A program made the translations under genes and the position numbers. Of a DNA stretch of 8,855 nt, positions 1 to 4,566 are shown in pieces. How positions within the stretch are numbered: position 1 is the first letter of the stretch; every line of letters begins with the position of its first letter. The notes beneath the pieces were generated by a model. That model ran no database searches, had not been told where the DNA came from, and saw only the letters and a program-made list of their open reading frames with translations. Origin of the DNA: Oscillospiraceae bacterium (GTDB lineage: Bacteria; Bacillota; Clostridia; Oscillospirales; Ruminococcaceae); the NCBI GenBank assembly GCA_016297165.1, contig JAEDHF010000078.1:1-8855 (forward strand), in the 5' to 3' direction.

Positions 1-531
1 ATAGGACATAGGAAGATTGAACTTAACGTTGTCTCCTGCATCATAGAAGCCGCCGCTAAGGTCCAGACCCACGTCGCTTCCGTCCTTAAGGCAGGAATCC
101 CCTCTCCAGTTACAGCGGAAATTGTCGGGTAAATCTCCCGAACGCTGTAAGTCATAGAAAAGGATGGATTTCTGAAGAGCCTCGCCGTAGTTGAAATCGG
201 AGGTCTGAGGCTTGCCTTCCTTTTCCGTAGGATTATCGGAAAGCTTCTCGCTTACGGGGTTTTCCTCATTTTTCGGGGTGGTATTGTCCGTAGCGACGGT
301 GCTTTCTGCGACAGTATCCGAAACAGGAGCGTCGGAAATGACGGGCGAATCGGTTGGAACAGGTGTGATTGTGCTTTCTCCCGTGAAGGTCTGATATGTA
401 ATTTCGCCGTTTTCCGAATTCTCCGTTACAGGGGAGAGGTCGGCGCCGGAATTTCCGGGAGCCTCGTTTTCGGAATTACAGGCGGAAAGAAGAAGTACCG
501 CAGCTAAAAAAAGAGGTAGTATTTTTTTCAT
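1..531 (-). CDS. Lipid-anchored glycoside hydrolase family 9 (endoglucanase-like), N-terminal part
   Basis: This is the 5' part of a gene running off the left edge: 177 codons are open from the ATG at 531 to base 1. Residues 1-18 form a bacterial lipoprotein signal: MKK, a hydrophobic core and the lipobox LSAC with Cys18 as lipidation site. Residues 19 to about 112 are a low-complexity Ser/Thr/Glu/Pro linker. From about residue 113 the sequence matches the start of a GH9 catalytic domain: an ALQKSILFYDLQRSG-like helix, WRGDS at 142-146, DVGLDLSGG at 153-161, then YDAGD (163-167) followed by NVKF. In GH9 enzymes the two aspartates of DAGD (here Asp164 and Asp167) position the catalytic water. 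The acid Glu lies near the C-terminus, outside the window. Most family members have His after DAGD; this one has Asn. The gene has AAAGGA eight bases before the ATG and its own promoter. The inferred role is surface hydrolysis of cellulose or related beta-1,4-glucans; substrate and mode of cutting cannot be read from this part. Confidence 0.88.
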   Translation of the reverse strand, partial: MKKILPLFLAAVLLLSACNSENEAPGNSGADLSPVTENSENGEITYQTFTGESTITPVPTDSPVISDAPVSDTVAESTVATDNTTPKNEENPVSEKLSDNPTEKEGKPQTSDFNYGEALQKSILFYDLQRSGDLPDNFRCNWRGDSCLKDGSDVGLDLSGGFYDAGDNVKFNLPMSY

Positions 532-561
532 TTTCTTTTTCCTTTCAGCGTATTAAAGTAT

Positions 562-590
562 ATTATACCATATTTGTAGGAATTGTGCAA
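562..590 (-). promoter_or_regulatory. Sigma-A-type promoter of the GH9 gene
   Basis: Read on the minus strand, TTGCAC (590-585) is followed after exactly 17 bases by TATAAT (567-562). TGG immediately before the hexamer makes it an extended -10. The predicted transcript starts near 555 and has a leader of roughly 25 bases carrying the AAAGGA ribosome binding site at 545-540. Its -35 box lies 43 bases from that of the divergent secG promoter. No clear operator palindrome was found. Confidence 0.75.
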
Positions 591-633
591 TATCATTTCG
601 CAAGGATTTTCTTAAAAATTTTTCAAAAAATGC

Positions 634-662
634 TTGCATTTGCTAAAATAATATGATATAAT
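634..662 (+). promoter_or_regulatory. Sigma-A-type promoter of secG
   Basis: TTGCAT (634-639) is spaced 17 bases from a consensus TATAAT (657-662). TGA directly before the -10 gives the extended TGN element. Upstream lie phased A and T runs (about 612-630), resembling an UP element. Transcription would start near 669, about 46 bases before the secG ATG. Confidence 0.8.
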
Positions 663-714
663 AGAGCGTACGTCAAATAAAAACGAATTTTAATATATAT
701 TACAGGAGGCAAAA

Positions 715-1149
715 ATGGGAATTATTGAAATTATTGCGGCTATTGTGCTTATAATCGCATGTATCATTATCGTAGCCGTTGTACTTATGCAGGAATCCAA
801 GCAGGGTATGTCCAACGTTATCACAGGCGGAAGCAACGATAACTACTTCCAGAAGAACAGCGGAAGAACAAAGGAAGCACAGCTTGCACGCTTCACAAAG
901 GTAGCTGCAATCACCTTCTTTATCGTAGCTATCGCAGTTAACGTTGTTGCTATCTACTGGGGCGGCGCTGATACTTCGGGTAACGCCGGCGGAAATACCA
1001 CAATCGAAAGCACAGATGACGCCGGAGAGGATGTAAGCGTTGAGGAATCGGACGACGCCGATGTAACAGACGTTTCCGAGGACGCAGAGGGCGAAGCTCC
1101 TGCCGAGGAGAATACCGAAGCTGCAGAAGGCACCGGGGCTGCTGAATAA
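715..1149 (+). CDS. secG: Preprotein translocase subunit SecG with a long acidic C-terminal tail
   Basis: SecG is the small subunit of the SecYEG channel that moves unfolded proteins across the cytoplasmic membrane. The sequence shows the standard two-helix layout: TM1 at about residues 3-24, a cytoplasmic loop with the family's LMQESKQG-type motif (24-31) and ITGG followed by a conserved polar stretch, then TM2 at about 63-82. The core ends near residue 84, close to the usual SecG length of about 75-80. The remaining residues 83-144 are unusual: a low-complexity tail with 21 Asp/Glu and no Lys or Arg. With the usual topology (both termini outside) this tail would be extracytoplasmic. The start is fixed by AGGAGG at 704-709, five bases before the ATG. 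The gene has its own promoter and is closed by a strong terminator, so it is probably monocistronic. Identification as SecG is firm; the function of the tail is unknown. Confidence 0.93.
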   Translation: MGIIEIIAAIVLIIACIIIVAVVLMQESKQGMSNVITGGSNDNYFQKNSGRTKEAQLARFTKVAAITFFIVAIAVNVVAIYWGGADTSGNAGGNTTIESTDDAGEDVSVEESDDADVTDVSEDAEGEAPAEENTEAAEGTGAAE

Positions 1150-1170
1150 TCTTCAGGAAAGTGAACATTG

Positions 1171-1203
1171 AATCGGCGAGGTTTTCCTTGCCGATTTGTT
1201 TTT
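1171..1203 (+). terminator. Intrinsic terminator of secG
   Basis: An 11-bp stem (1171-1181 with 1186-1196, one G-U pair) closes a TTTT loop. It is followed by TGTTTTT. It lies 21 bases after the secG stop. The minus strand has no T run after the stem, so it should act only on plus-strand transcription. Confidence 0.9.
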
Positions 1204-1230
1204 ACCGGTGACCATAATGAGGAGAAGATT

Positions 1231-1548
1231 ATGGAAATAAGATTTGACCGTTCGAGGCATTTCGATATGCCGAAATTATTCTATTTTACCGCCAACAACA
1301 GCACGGTAGGAAGCCTTAATACCTTTAACTACAGGGTTTCTCCCAAGGAGGACAAGCTTAAGGCGTCGGTATGGTACGGGCTTATGTGCTCCGAGCTTGC
1401 GGAAATGGTAGCGGAAAATGAATTTCCTATGGATACCGAGGGCTATAAGGAAATGATATACTGGGTTGACGAGCAGTATGATTTATACGCCGAAAAGCTG
1501 AGAAATGGCGAGGTTGAGCCCCGACGTACCTTTGAGGAGAGGGACTGA
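1231..1548 (+). CDS. Unrecognised 105-residue protein
   Basis: I do not recognise this protein. The start is the ATG at 1231, preceded by GAGGAG (1219-1224) with a six-base spacer. A longer open frame back to a TTG at 1168 begins next to the secG terminator hairpin and reads through it, so it is not credible. The product is soluble, with no signal peptide or membrane segment. It is fairly aromatic (phenylalanines and tyrosines at 5, 11, 17, 18, 19, 32 and 34; Trp48 and Trp78) and has a charged, probably helical second half (about 52-92). It has one Cys (53) and no metal-site pattern. It follows a strong terminator and has no convincing promoter of its own; a poor TTGCCG-N19-CATAAT match ends at 1218, next to the ribosome binding site. 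Expression may therefore come from secG read-through or an atypical promoter. Its stop touches the stop of the convergent ykgJ-like gene. Codon use resembles its neighbours, so it is likely a real native gene. Confidence 0.75.
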   Translation: MEIRFDRSRHFDMPKLFYFTANNSTVGSLNTFNYRVSPKEDKLKASVWYGLMCSELAEMVAENEFPMDTEGYKEMIYWVDEQYDLYAEKLRNGEVEPRRTFEERD

Positions 1549-2022
1549 TTACTTTTCCGCTACGATAGGATAGCCCTCGATATATTCCTTTATGATATCG
1601 GGGTTTTCTTCTGCCTGCATAAATATTTCCTTGGCAATTTTTTCGCCGAAGGTCTTTGTTTTTGAGAAGTCCATAGCAGTCATACTTTCACAGACGGGGG
1701 ACAGGACGATAACGAGCTTATCTCCCTTTCGCATTACACGGTATGGCCAGATTTTACAGTCAAATGGCTTAGCATTATCGTCGAGACAGCACCCTTTTTC
1801 CGTAAGGGCAGGGCAGTATGCCAACCCTTCGTCGTTGAAGCTGAGGGCGAATCGGTAGCTTTTCTCGCCGTAGGGGAGAAGCTCTCCCTTTTTGCATTGT
1901 TCCTTTACTATTTCGGCGGTCTTTTCGGATATAACGGGATTTTCCCAGGAATCCTCCCTGTCGAAGGAACAGCAGAGCCTGCACTTAGCGCAGGTTTTCG
2001 GGGATAGTATTTCTTTAAGCAT
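1549..2022 (-). CDS. YkgJ-family cysteine-cluster protein (putative Zn/Fe-chelating domain)
   Basis: This 157-residue protein carries the CxxCxxCC pattern of the YkgJ family (Pfam UPF0153 zinc/iron-chelating domain). Cys11, Cys14, Cys17 and Cys18 form the N-terminal cluster. Cys70, Cys78-Cys79, Cys89 in a PFDCKIWPY segment and Cys111 complete the expected ligands. The family is thought to bind zinc or an iron-sulfur cluster, but its biochemical role is poorly defined and nothing here settles it. It has no signal peptide or membrane helix, so it is probably cytoplasmic. An upstream in-frame ATG at 2046 would add eight residues, but it lacks a ribosome binding site and lies only about 3 bases from the predicted transcription start. 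The ATG at 2022 has AAAGGA ten bases upstream, so I chose it. The gene is convergent with the 105-residue gene (no gap) and divergent from infC. Confidence 0.85.
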   Translation of the reverse strand: MLKEILSPKTCAKCRLCCSFDREDSWENPVISEKTAEIVKEQCKKGELLPYGEKSYRFALSFNDEGLAYCPALTEKGCCLDDNAKPFDCKIWPYRVMRKGDKLVIVLSPVCESMTAMDFSKTKTFGEKIAKEIFMQAEENPDIIKEYIEGYPIVAEK

Positions 2023-2032
2023 ATATAAAAAA

Positions 2033-2038
2033 TCCTTT
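2033..2038 (-). promoter_or_regulatory. Ribosome binding site deciding the ykgJ-like start
   Basis: On the minus strand AAAGGA sits ten bases before the ATG at 2022, whereas the longer alternative start at 2046 has no purine-rich site. Together with the nearby -10 box this favours the shorter protein. Confidence 0.6.
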
Positions 2039-2055
2039 CTTTTCATTTCGCTATT

Positions 2056-2064
2056 ATTCTACCA
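2056..2064 (-). promoter_or_regulatory. Extended -10 promoter of the ykgJ-like gene
   Basis: On the minus strand TGG-TAGAAT (2064-2056) forms an extended -10 element. At 17-base spacing the -35 position is only TTTATT, a poor match, as is common with extended -10 promoters. The expected start of transcription near 2049 leaves a leader of about 27 bases before the ATG at 2022. Confidence 0.5.
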
Positions 2065-2106
2065 CGTTCGGGCAAAAAAATAAAGAAAAATATTTTTAAA
2101 AAACTA

Positions 2107-2135
2107 TTGACAAATGAAAAAGTATGTTGTATACT
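2107..2135 (+). promoter_or_regulatory. Promoter of the infC-rpmI-rplT operon
   Basis: A consensus TTGACA (2107-2112) is followed after exactly 17 bases by TATACT (2130-2135). A/T-rich runs just upstream (about 2074-2105) resemble an UP element. This is the best promoter in the window, as expected for a ribosomal protein operon. Transcription should start near 2142, giving a leader of about 150 bases. Confidence 0.88.
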
Positions 2136-2236
2136 ATCAAAGTATTATAAACAAAAAGTAGATTTCTCTCACCCGTCGGCGCATAAGGCAGCCAGATGCG
2201 GTTGTTTATAAAATTCATATTATAAGTGGATTTTGT

Positions 2237-2268
2237 AGGCGTGGGAGTTATCCTGCGCTTTTTGTTTT
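2237..2268 (+). terminator. Attenuator terminator in the infC leader
   Basis: A nine-pair stem (2237-2245 with 2252-2260, including three G-U pairs) closes a six-base loop. It is followed by TTT and, after one G, TTTT. It lies upstream of the infC ribosome binding site, so it would stop transcription before the operon unless the upstream antiterminator pairing forms. Confidence 0.75.
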
Positions 2269-2277
2269 GCTTTAGAA

Positions 2278-2283
2278 AGGGAG
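2278..2283 (+). promoter_or_regulatory. Ribosome binding site deciding the infC AUC start
   Basis: AGGGAG (2278-2283) lies eight bases before the ATC codon at 2292. It is too close to (overlapping) the in-frame GTG at 2283 to serve that codon. Confidence 0.65.
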
Positions 2284-2291
2284 TGTACACT

Positions 2292-2846
2292 ATCAGCACA
2301 AAGGAACTTCTCATCAACGACGAAATTCACGAAAAGGAAGTCAGGGTAATCGGTGACGACGGCGAACAGCTCGGCGTTATGTCCTCCGATGAAGCCTTAG
2401 CCCGTGCAGAAGAAGCAGAGCTTGACCTCGTTCTTATCGCACCGCAGGGTAATCCCCCTGTATGCCGTATCATGAACTACGGTAAGTATCGTTTTGAGCA
2501 GTCAAAGCGTGAAAAGGAAGCAAGAAAGAACCAGAAGCAGGCAGAGCTTAAGGAAATCCAGATGTCGCTCAATATCGACACCAACGATTTCAACACTAAG
2601 GTTAACCAGGCTGTTAAATTCCTCAAAAACGGGGATAAGGTAAAGCTCCGCGTACGTTTCAGACGAGCAAGAGAGCTTTCTCACATGAATCTCGGCGAAG
2701 AGCTTATGAAAAAGTTTGTTGAAGCCTGTGCTGAATTTGGTGCTACCGATAAGCCCGCTACCTTAGAGGGTAAAAACTATATGATAGTTATTTCACCTAA
2801 GACTGCTGCGGCTGCAACCAAGAAAGCAAAGAACAGCGCTGAGTAA
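2292..2846 (+). CDS. infC: Translation initiation factor IF-3, probable AUC start
   Basis: IF3 binds the 30S subunit, keeps it apart from 50S and checks start-codon and initiator-tRNA pairing. From the chosen start the protein has 184 residues, close to the usual 165-185. The N-domain spans about 1-75 (KELLINDEI at 4-12, KEVRVIG at 15-21, then GEQLGV, PPVCRIMNYGKYRFEQ). A Lys/Arg-rich linker helix runs to about 85 and the C-domain spans about 86-172. No ATG or TTG lies near the expected N-terminus. The GTG at 2283 overlaps the ribosome binding site, and an ATG at 2226 lies upstream of the attenuator hairpin. ATC at 2292 has a proper AGGGAG at eight bases. infC genes of E. coli and Bacillus use AUU, which lets IF3 repress its own translation, so AUC fits. 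The C-domain motif usually read as FRGRE appears here as FRRARE (123-128), one residue longer. rpmI follows after 31 bases. Confidence 0.93.
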   Translation: MSTKELLINDEIHEKEVRVIGDDGEQLGVMSSDEALARAEEAELDLVLIAPQGNPPVCRIMNYGKYRFEQSKREKEARKNQKQAELKEIQMSLNIDTNDFNTKVNQAVKFLKNGDKVKLRVRFRRARELSHMNLGEELMKKFVEACAEFGATDKPATLEGKNYMIVISPKTAAAATKKAKNSAE

Positions 2847-2877
2847 TCGGCGCAAAAATAATAAGGAGGATATCAAA

Positions 2878-3084
2878 ATGCCTAAGAACAAAATCAAAAC
2901 ACACAGCGGAGCTAAAAAGCGCTTTAAGTTTACAGCTAACGGTAAGGTAAAGTACCAGCGTACAAACCGCCGTCACAGACTTACTCAGAAGGCTACAAAG
3001 CGTAAGAGAATCAACCGTGCAGCAGGCTACTGCGATTGCACAAACGTTGCAGAAATCAAGGCACTTATGCCCTACGCTAAGTAA
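2878..3084 (+). CDS. rpmI: 50S ribosomal protein L35 (bL35)
   Basis: This is a 68-residue, strongly basic protein with the L35 signature near its start (MPKNKIKTHSGAKKRFK, residues 1-17) and a Lys/Arg-rich middle (NRRHRLTQKATKRKR at 31-45), at the normal family length of about 64-68. It is a late-assembling protein of the large ribosomal subunit. AAGGAGGA (2863-2870) lies seven bases before the ATG. It is the middle gene of infC-rpmI-rplT and has no promoter or terminator of its own, so it is co-transcribed and shares the leader control. Two cysteines in the C-terminal part (YCDC at 51-54) do not form a full zinc site. Confidence 0.97.
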   Translation: MPKNKIKTHSGAKKRFKFTANGKVKYQRTNRRHRLTQKATKRKRINRAAGYCDCTNVAEIKALMPYAK

Positions 3085-3118
3085 TTGACGAACGAAAGTA
3101 AACAGGAGGAATTGAATA

Positions 3119-3472
3119 ATGGCACGTATTAAAGGCGCATTAGCTACTCGTAAGAGAAGAAATAAAGTTTTAAAGCTTGCAAAGGGCTACTGGGGCGGTA
3201 AGAGCAGACTTTTCAAGACTGCTAAGGAAGCTGTATGGAAGTCCGGCAAGTATGCATACATCAGCAGACGCTTAAAGAAGAGAGACTTCAGAAAGCTCTG
3301 GATTACAAGAATTTCCGCAGCCTGCAAGCTCAACGGAATGAACTACTCCACATTTATCAACGGCTTAAAGAAGGCTAATATCTCCCTTAACCGTAAGATG
3401 TTATCCGAAATTGCCATCAATGACGCAGCAGGCTTCACAGCATTATGCGAAAAGGCTAAGGCTGCTCTTTAA
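3119..3472 (+). CDS. rplT: 50S ribosomal protein L20 (bL20)
   Basis: L20 is a primary 23S rRNA-binding protein required early in large-subunit assembly. In this operon type it is also the autorepressor that acts on the leader RNA. The 117-residue length is normal. The basic N-terminal extension (residues 1-58, including RKRRNKVLKLAKGYWGG) threads into rRNA. The globular C-terminal half carries KKRDFRKLWITRI (53-65), then NGMNYS and NRKMLSE. GGAGGA lies a few bases before the ATG, and the gene follows rpmI by 34 bases. It is the last gene of the operon and is closed by a strong terminator. Confidence 0.97.
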   Translation: MARIKGALATRKRRNKVLKLAKGYWGGKSRLFKTAKEAVWKSGKYAYISRRLKKRDFRKLWITRISAACKLNGMNYSTFINGLKKANISLNRKMLSEIAINDAAGFTALCEKAKAAL

Positions 3473-3482
3473 GAGTAAAAAT

Positions 3483-3516
3483 TATCACGCCCGTTATATA
3501 TCGGGCGTGATATTTT
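3483..3516. terminator. Bidirectional intrinsic terminator between rplT and the membrane-protein gene
   Basis: A perfect 11-bp stem (3483-3493 with 3502-3512, GC-rich core) closes an eight-base A/T loop. It is followed by TTTT on the plus strand. On the minus strand the flanking A run at 3477-3481 gives a T tract after the hairpin. It lies 10 bases after the rplT stop and 37 bases after the stop of the convergent gene, so it can serve both. Confidence 0.93.
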
Positions 3517-3549
3517 CGCATTTAAGGCAATTTGTTTCGGTGTGAGTTT

Positions 3550-4506
3550 TTACCGGTTTTTCTGCTTTTTCTCGTCCTTTACGATTATTTTTTCTGTTTT
3601 TTCCGTTTCCTCGGGATAGCGGTTAAAGTAGAAAATGCAGATAATTATTGAGGCTAAAACCGAGAGGACAACGCCGCCCAGCACAAAGCCACCGAAGAAA
3701 TTGGCGAGGGCTTTATCTTCTGAAATATAGCCCATAAAGCCTTCGAAGGCTTCGGAAAGCGTTACGCTGTGGTTATTCATTACCCCCTTAAGGGTAATAC
3801 CGTAGCCAGAAATAATAACGGTTATTACGCTTAATATGGGGCAGGATATTACACCGAAGGCGTCAAGCTTTTTTGCTAAAAAGCGATAGTCCGAGAATAT
3901 GATTGCCGTAGCCGCTAAGGCGGTTATAAGCGGCGCAAGGGTCAGCGAAAAGGAGAAGGATGCAATAGTGCTTCCCGATTCGGGCGTTACTACGAAAACG
4001 GCGAGAGCGAATACTGCAAAAGCCCCCACGAGAGCGCCGATAAAGCCCTTTATACTGTTTATATCAAAGGAAAGGCGAATCCTTTTCTTATCCTTCGGAG
4101 CTTTTTTCTTAACCGGCTCCTCATATTCGGGAGGAAGAACCGCCTTCGTTCCGGTTATTCCGAGACCATTTATAACAACGGTAAGTTTATCTAAAAAATC
4201 AATAAGAAGCAGTAGGTTTTCCTGTAAAAGCTTAAGCTTAGAAAGTTTAATTTCGATAAAGCCGTATTCGGTTTTACTGTTGTTTATTGTATTTTTAGAC
4301 AAGCTCCTGCTTAAGCTTATTATGGCTTCGGAAAGCTCCTTTTCAAAAGTATAAGGCTTTTCGCAGTATATTCTTACGATATATTCTCCGCCCCTGTCGG
4401 AAACTACCGTTCCGTAGCCGTTTTTGTCCCCGATAAGCGAGACTCTGTCGCTGTCGTAGGAAAGCCCGGAGTCCTGTTCCGCAAGGGATAATTCAGAAAA
4501 AATCAT
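3550..4506 (-). CDS. Unrecognised membrane protein with an N-terminal soluble domain and four predicted helices
   Basis: I do not recognise a family. From the chosen start the protein has 318 residues. Residues 1 to about 120 form a soluble mixed domain (YIVRIYCEK at 42-50, a helix at about 54-71, a Leu-rich helix at about 87-112). A short proline and lysine-rich linker (124-142) follows. Four hydrophobic segments lie at about 153-173, 182-204, 216-236 and 268-294, with charged loops and a basic, Lys/Glu-rich tail (297-318). There is no signal peptide, so the N-domain and tail are probably cytoplasmic. The ATG at 4506 has AAAGGA (4522-4517) ten bases upstream and sits about 25 bases after the predicted transcription start. 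An in-frame ATG at 4566 lies inside the -35 box and is excluded. The gene is convergent with rplT and divergent from the methyltransferase. No catalytic motif is visible, and the architecture alone does not show a function. Confidence 0.8.
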   Translation of the reverse strand: MIFSELSLAEQDSGLSYDSDRVSLIGDKNGYGTVVSDRGGEYIVRIYCEKPYTFEKELSEAIISLSRSLSKNTINNSKTEYGFIEIKLSKLKLLQENLLLLIDFLDKLTVVINGLGITGTKAVLPPEYEEPVKKKAPKDKKRIRLSFDINSIKGFIGALVGAFAVFALAVFVVTPESGSTIASFSFSLTLAPLITALAATAIIFSDYRFLAKKLDAFGVISCPILSVITVIISGYGITLKGVMNNHSVTLSEAFEGFMGYISEDKALANFFGGFVLGGVVLSVLASIIICIFYFNRYPEETEKTEKIIVKDEKKQKNR

Positions 4507-4537
4507 CTTAAATCGTTCCTTTATATGTGATAGATTT

Positions 4538-4566
4538 ATTTTAGCACACCGTGGGAGTAAAGTCAA
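4538..4566 (-). promoter_or_regulatory. Promoter of the membrane-protein gene, overlapping the divergent gene's start
   Basis: On the minus strand TTGACT (4566-4561) is spaced exactly 17 bases from TAAAAT (4543-4538), with TGC in front as an extended -10. The start of transcription would fall near 4531. The -35 box directly abuts the ATG of the plus-strand methyltransferase at 4567, and the spacer covers that gene's ribosome binding site. Confidence 0.75.

Larger units (their letters stand above)
2142..2291 (+). promoter_or_regulatory. infC leader RNA, L20-leader-like attenuation region
   Basis: The long leader before infC contains two mutually exclusive pairings. CTCTCAC (2166-2172) can pair with GTGGGAG (2241-2247) over seven bases with one G-U. 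The same downstream bases also form the 5' arm of a terminator hairpin at 2237-2260. Between them CGCAT (2180-2184) can pair with ATGCG (2196-2200). In Firmicutes the infC-rpmI-rplT operon is controlled by ribosomal protein L20, which binds a 23S rRNA-like leader structure and promotes premature termination. The gene order, position and alternative pairings fit that model. The exact L20 contact sites were not identified. Confidence 0.72.

Noticed and set aside
212..394. Plus-strand 60-residue open frame
   Set aside because: It lies antisense to the GH9 lipoprotein's Ser/Thr-rich linker, has no ribosome binding site and is low complexity; it is a shadow.
1168..1230. N-terminal extension of the 105-residue gene from a TTG
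   Set aside because: It would translate through the secG terminator hairpin and has no ribosome binding site; the ATG at 1231 has a good one.
2226..2291. Longer IF3 start at ATG 2226, or a small leader peptide there
   Set aside because: The stretch spans the attenuator hairpin, lacks a ribosome binding site and adds residues not found in IF3. Nothing suggests a leader-peptide mechanism.
3899..4354. Plus-strand 151-residue open frame
   Set aside because: It is antisense within the membrane-protein gene, which has a promoter, ribosome binding site and terminator. The frame is biased in composition and has no recognisable domain.
4507..4566. Twenty-residue N-terminal extension of the membrane protein
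   Set aside because: It would start inside the promoter -35 box, upstream of the predicted transcription start.
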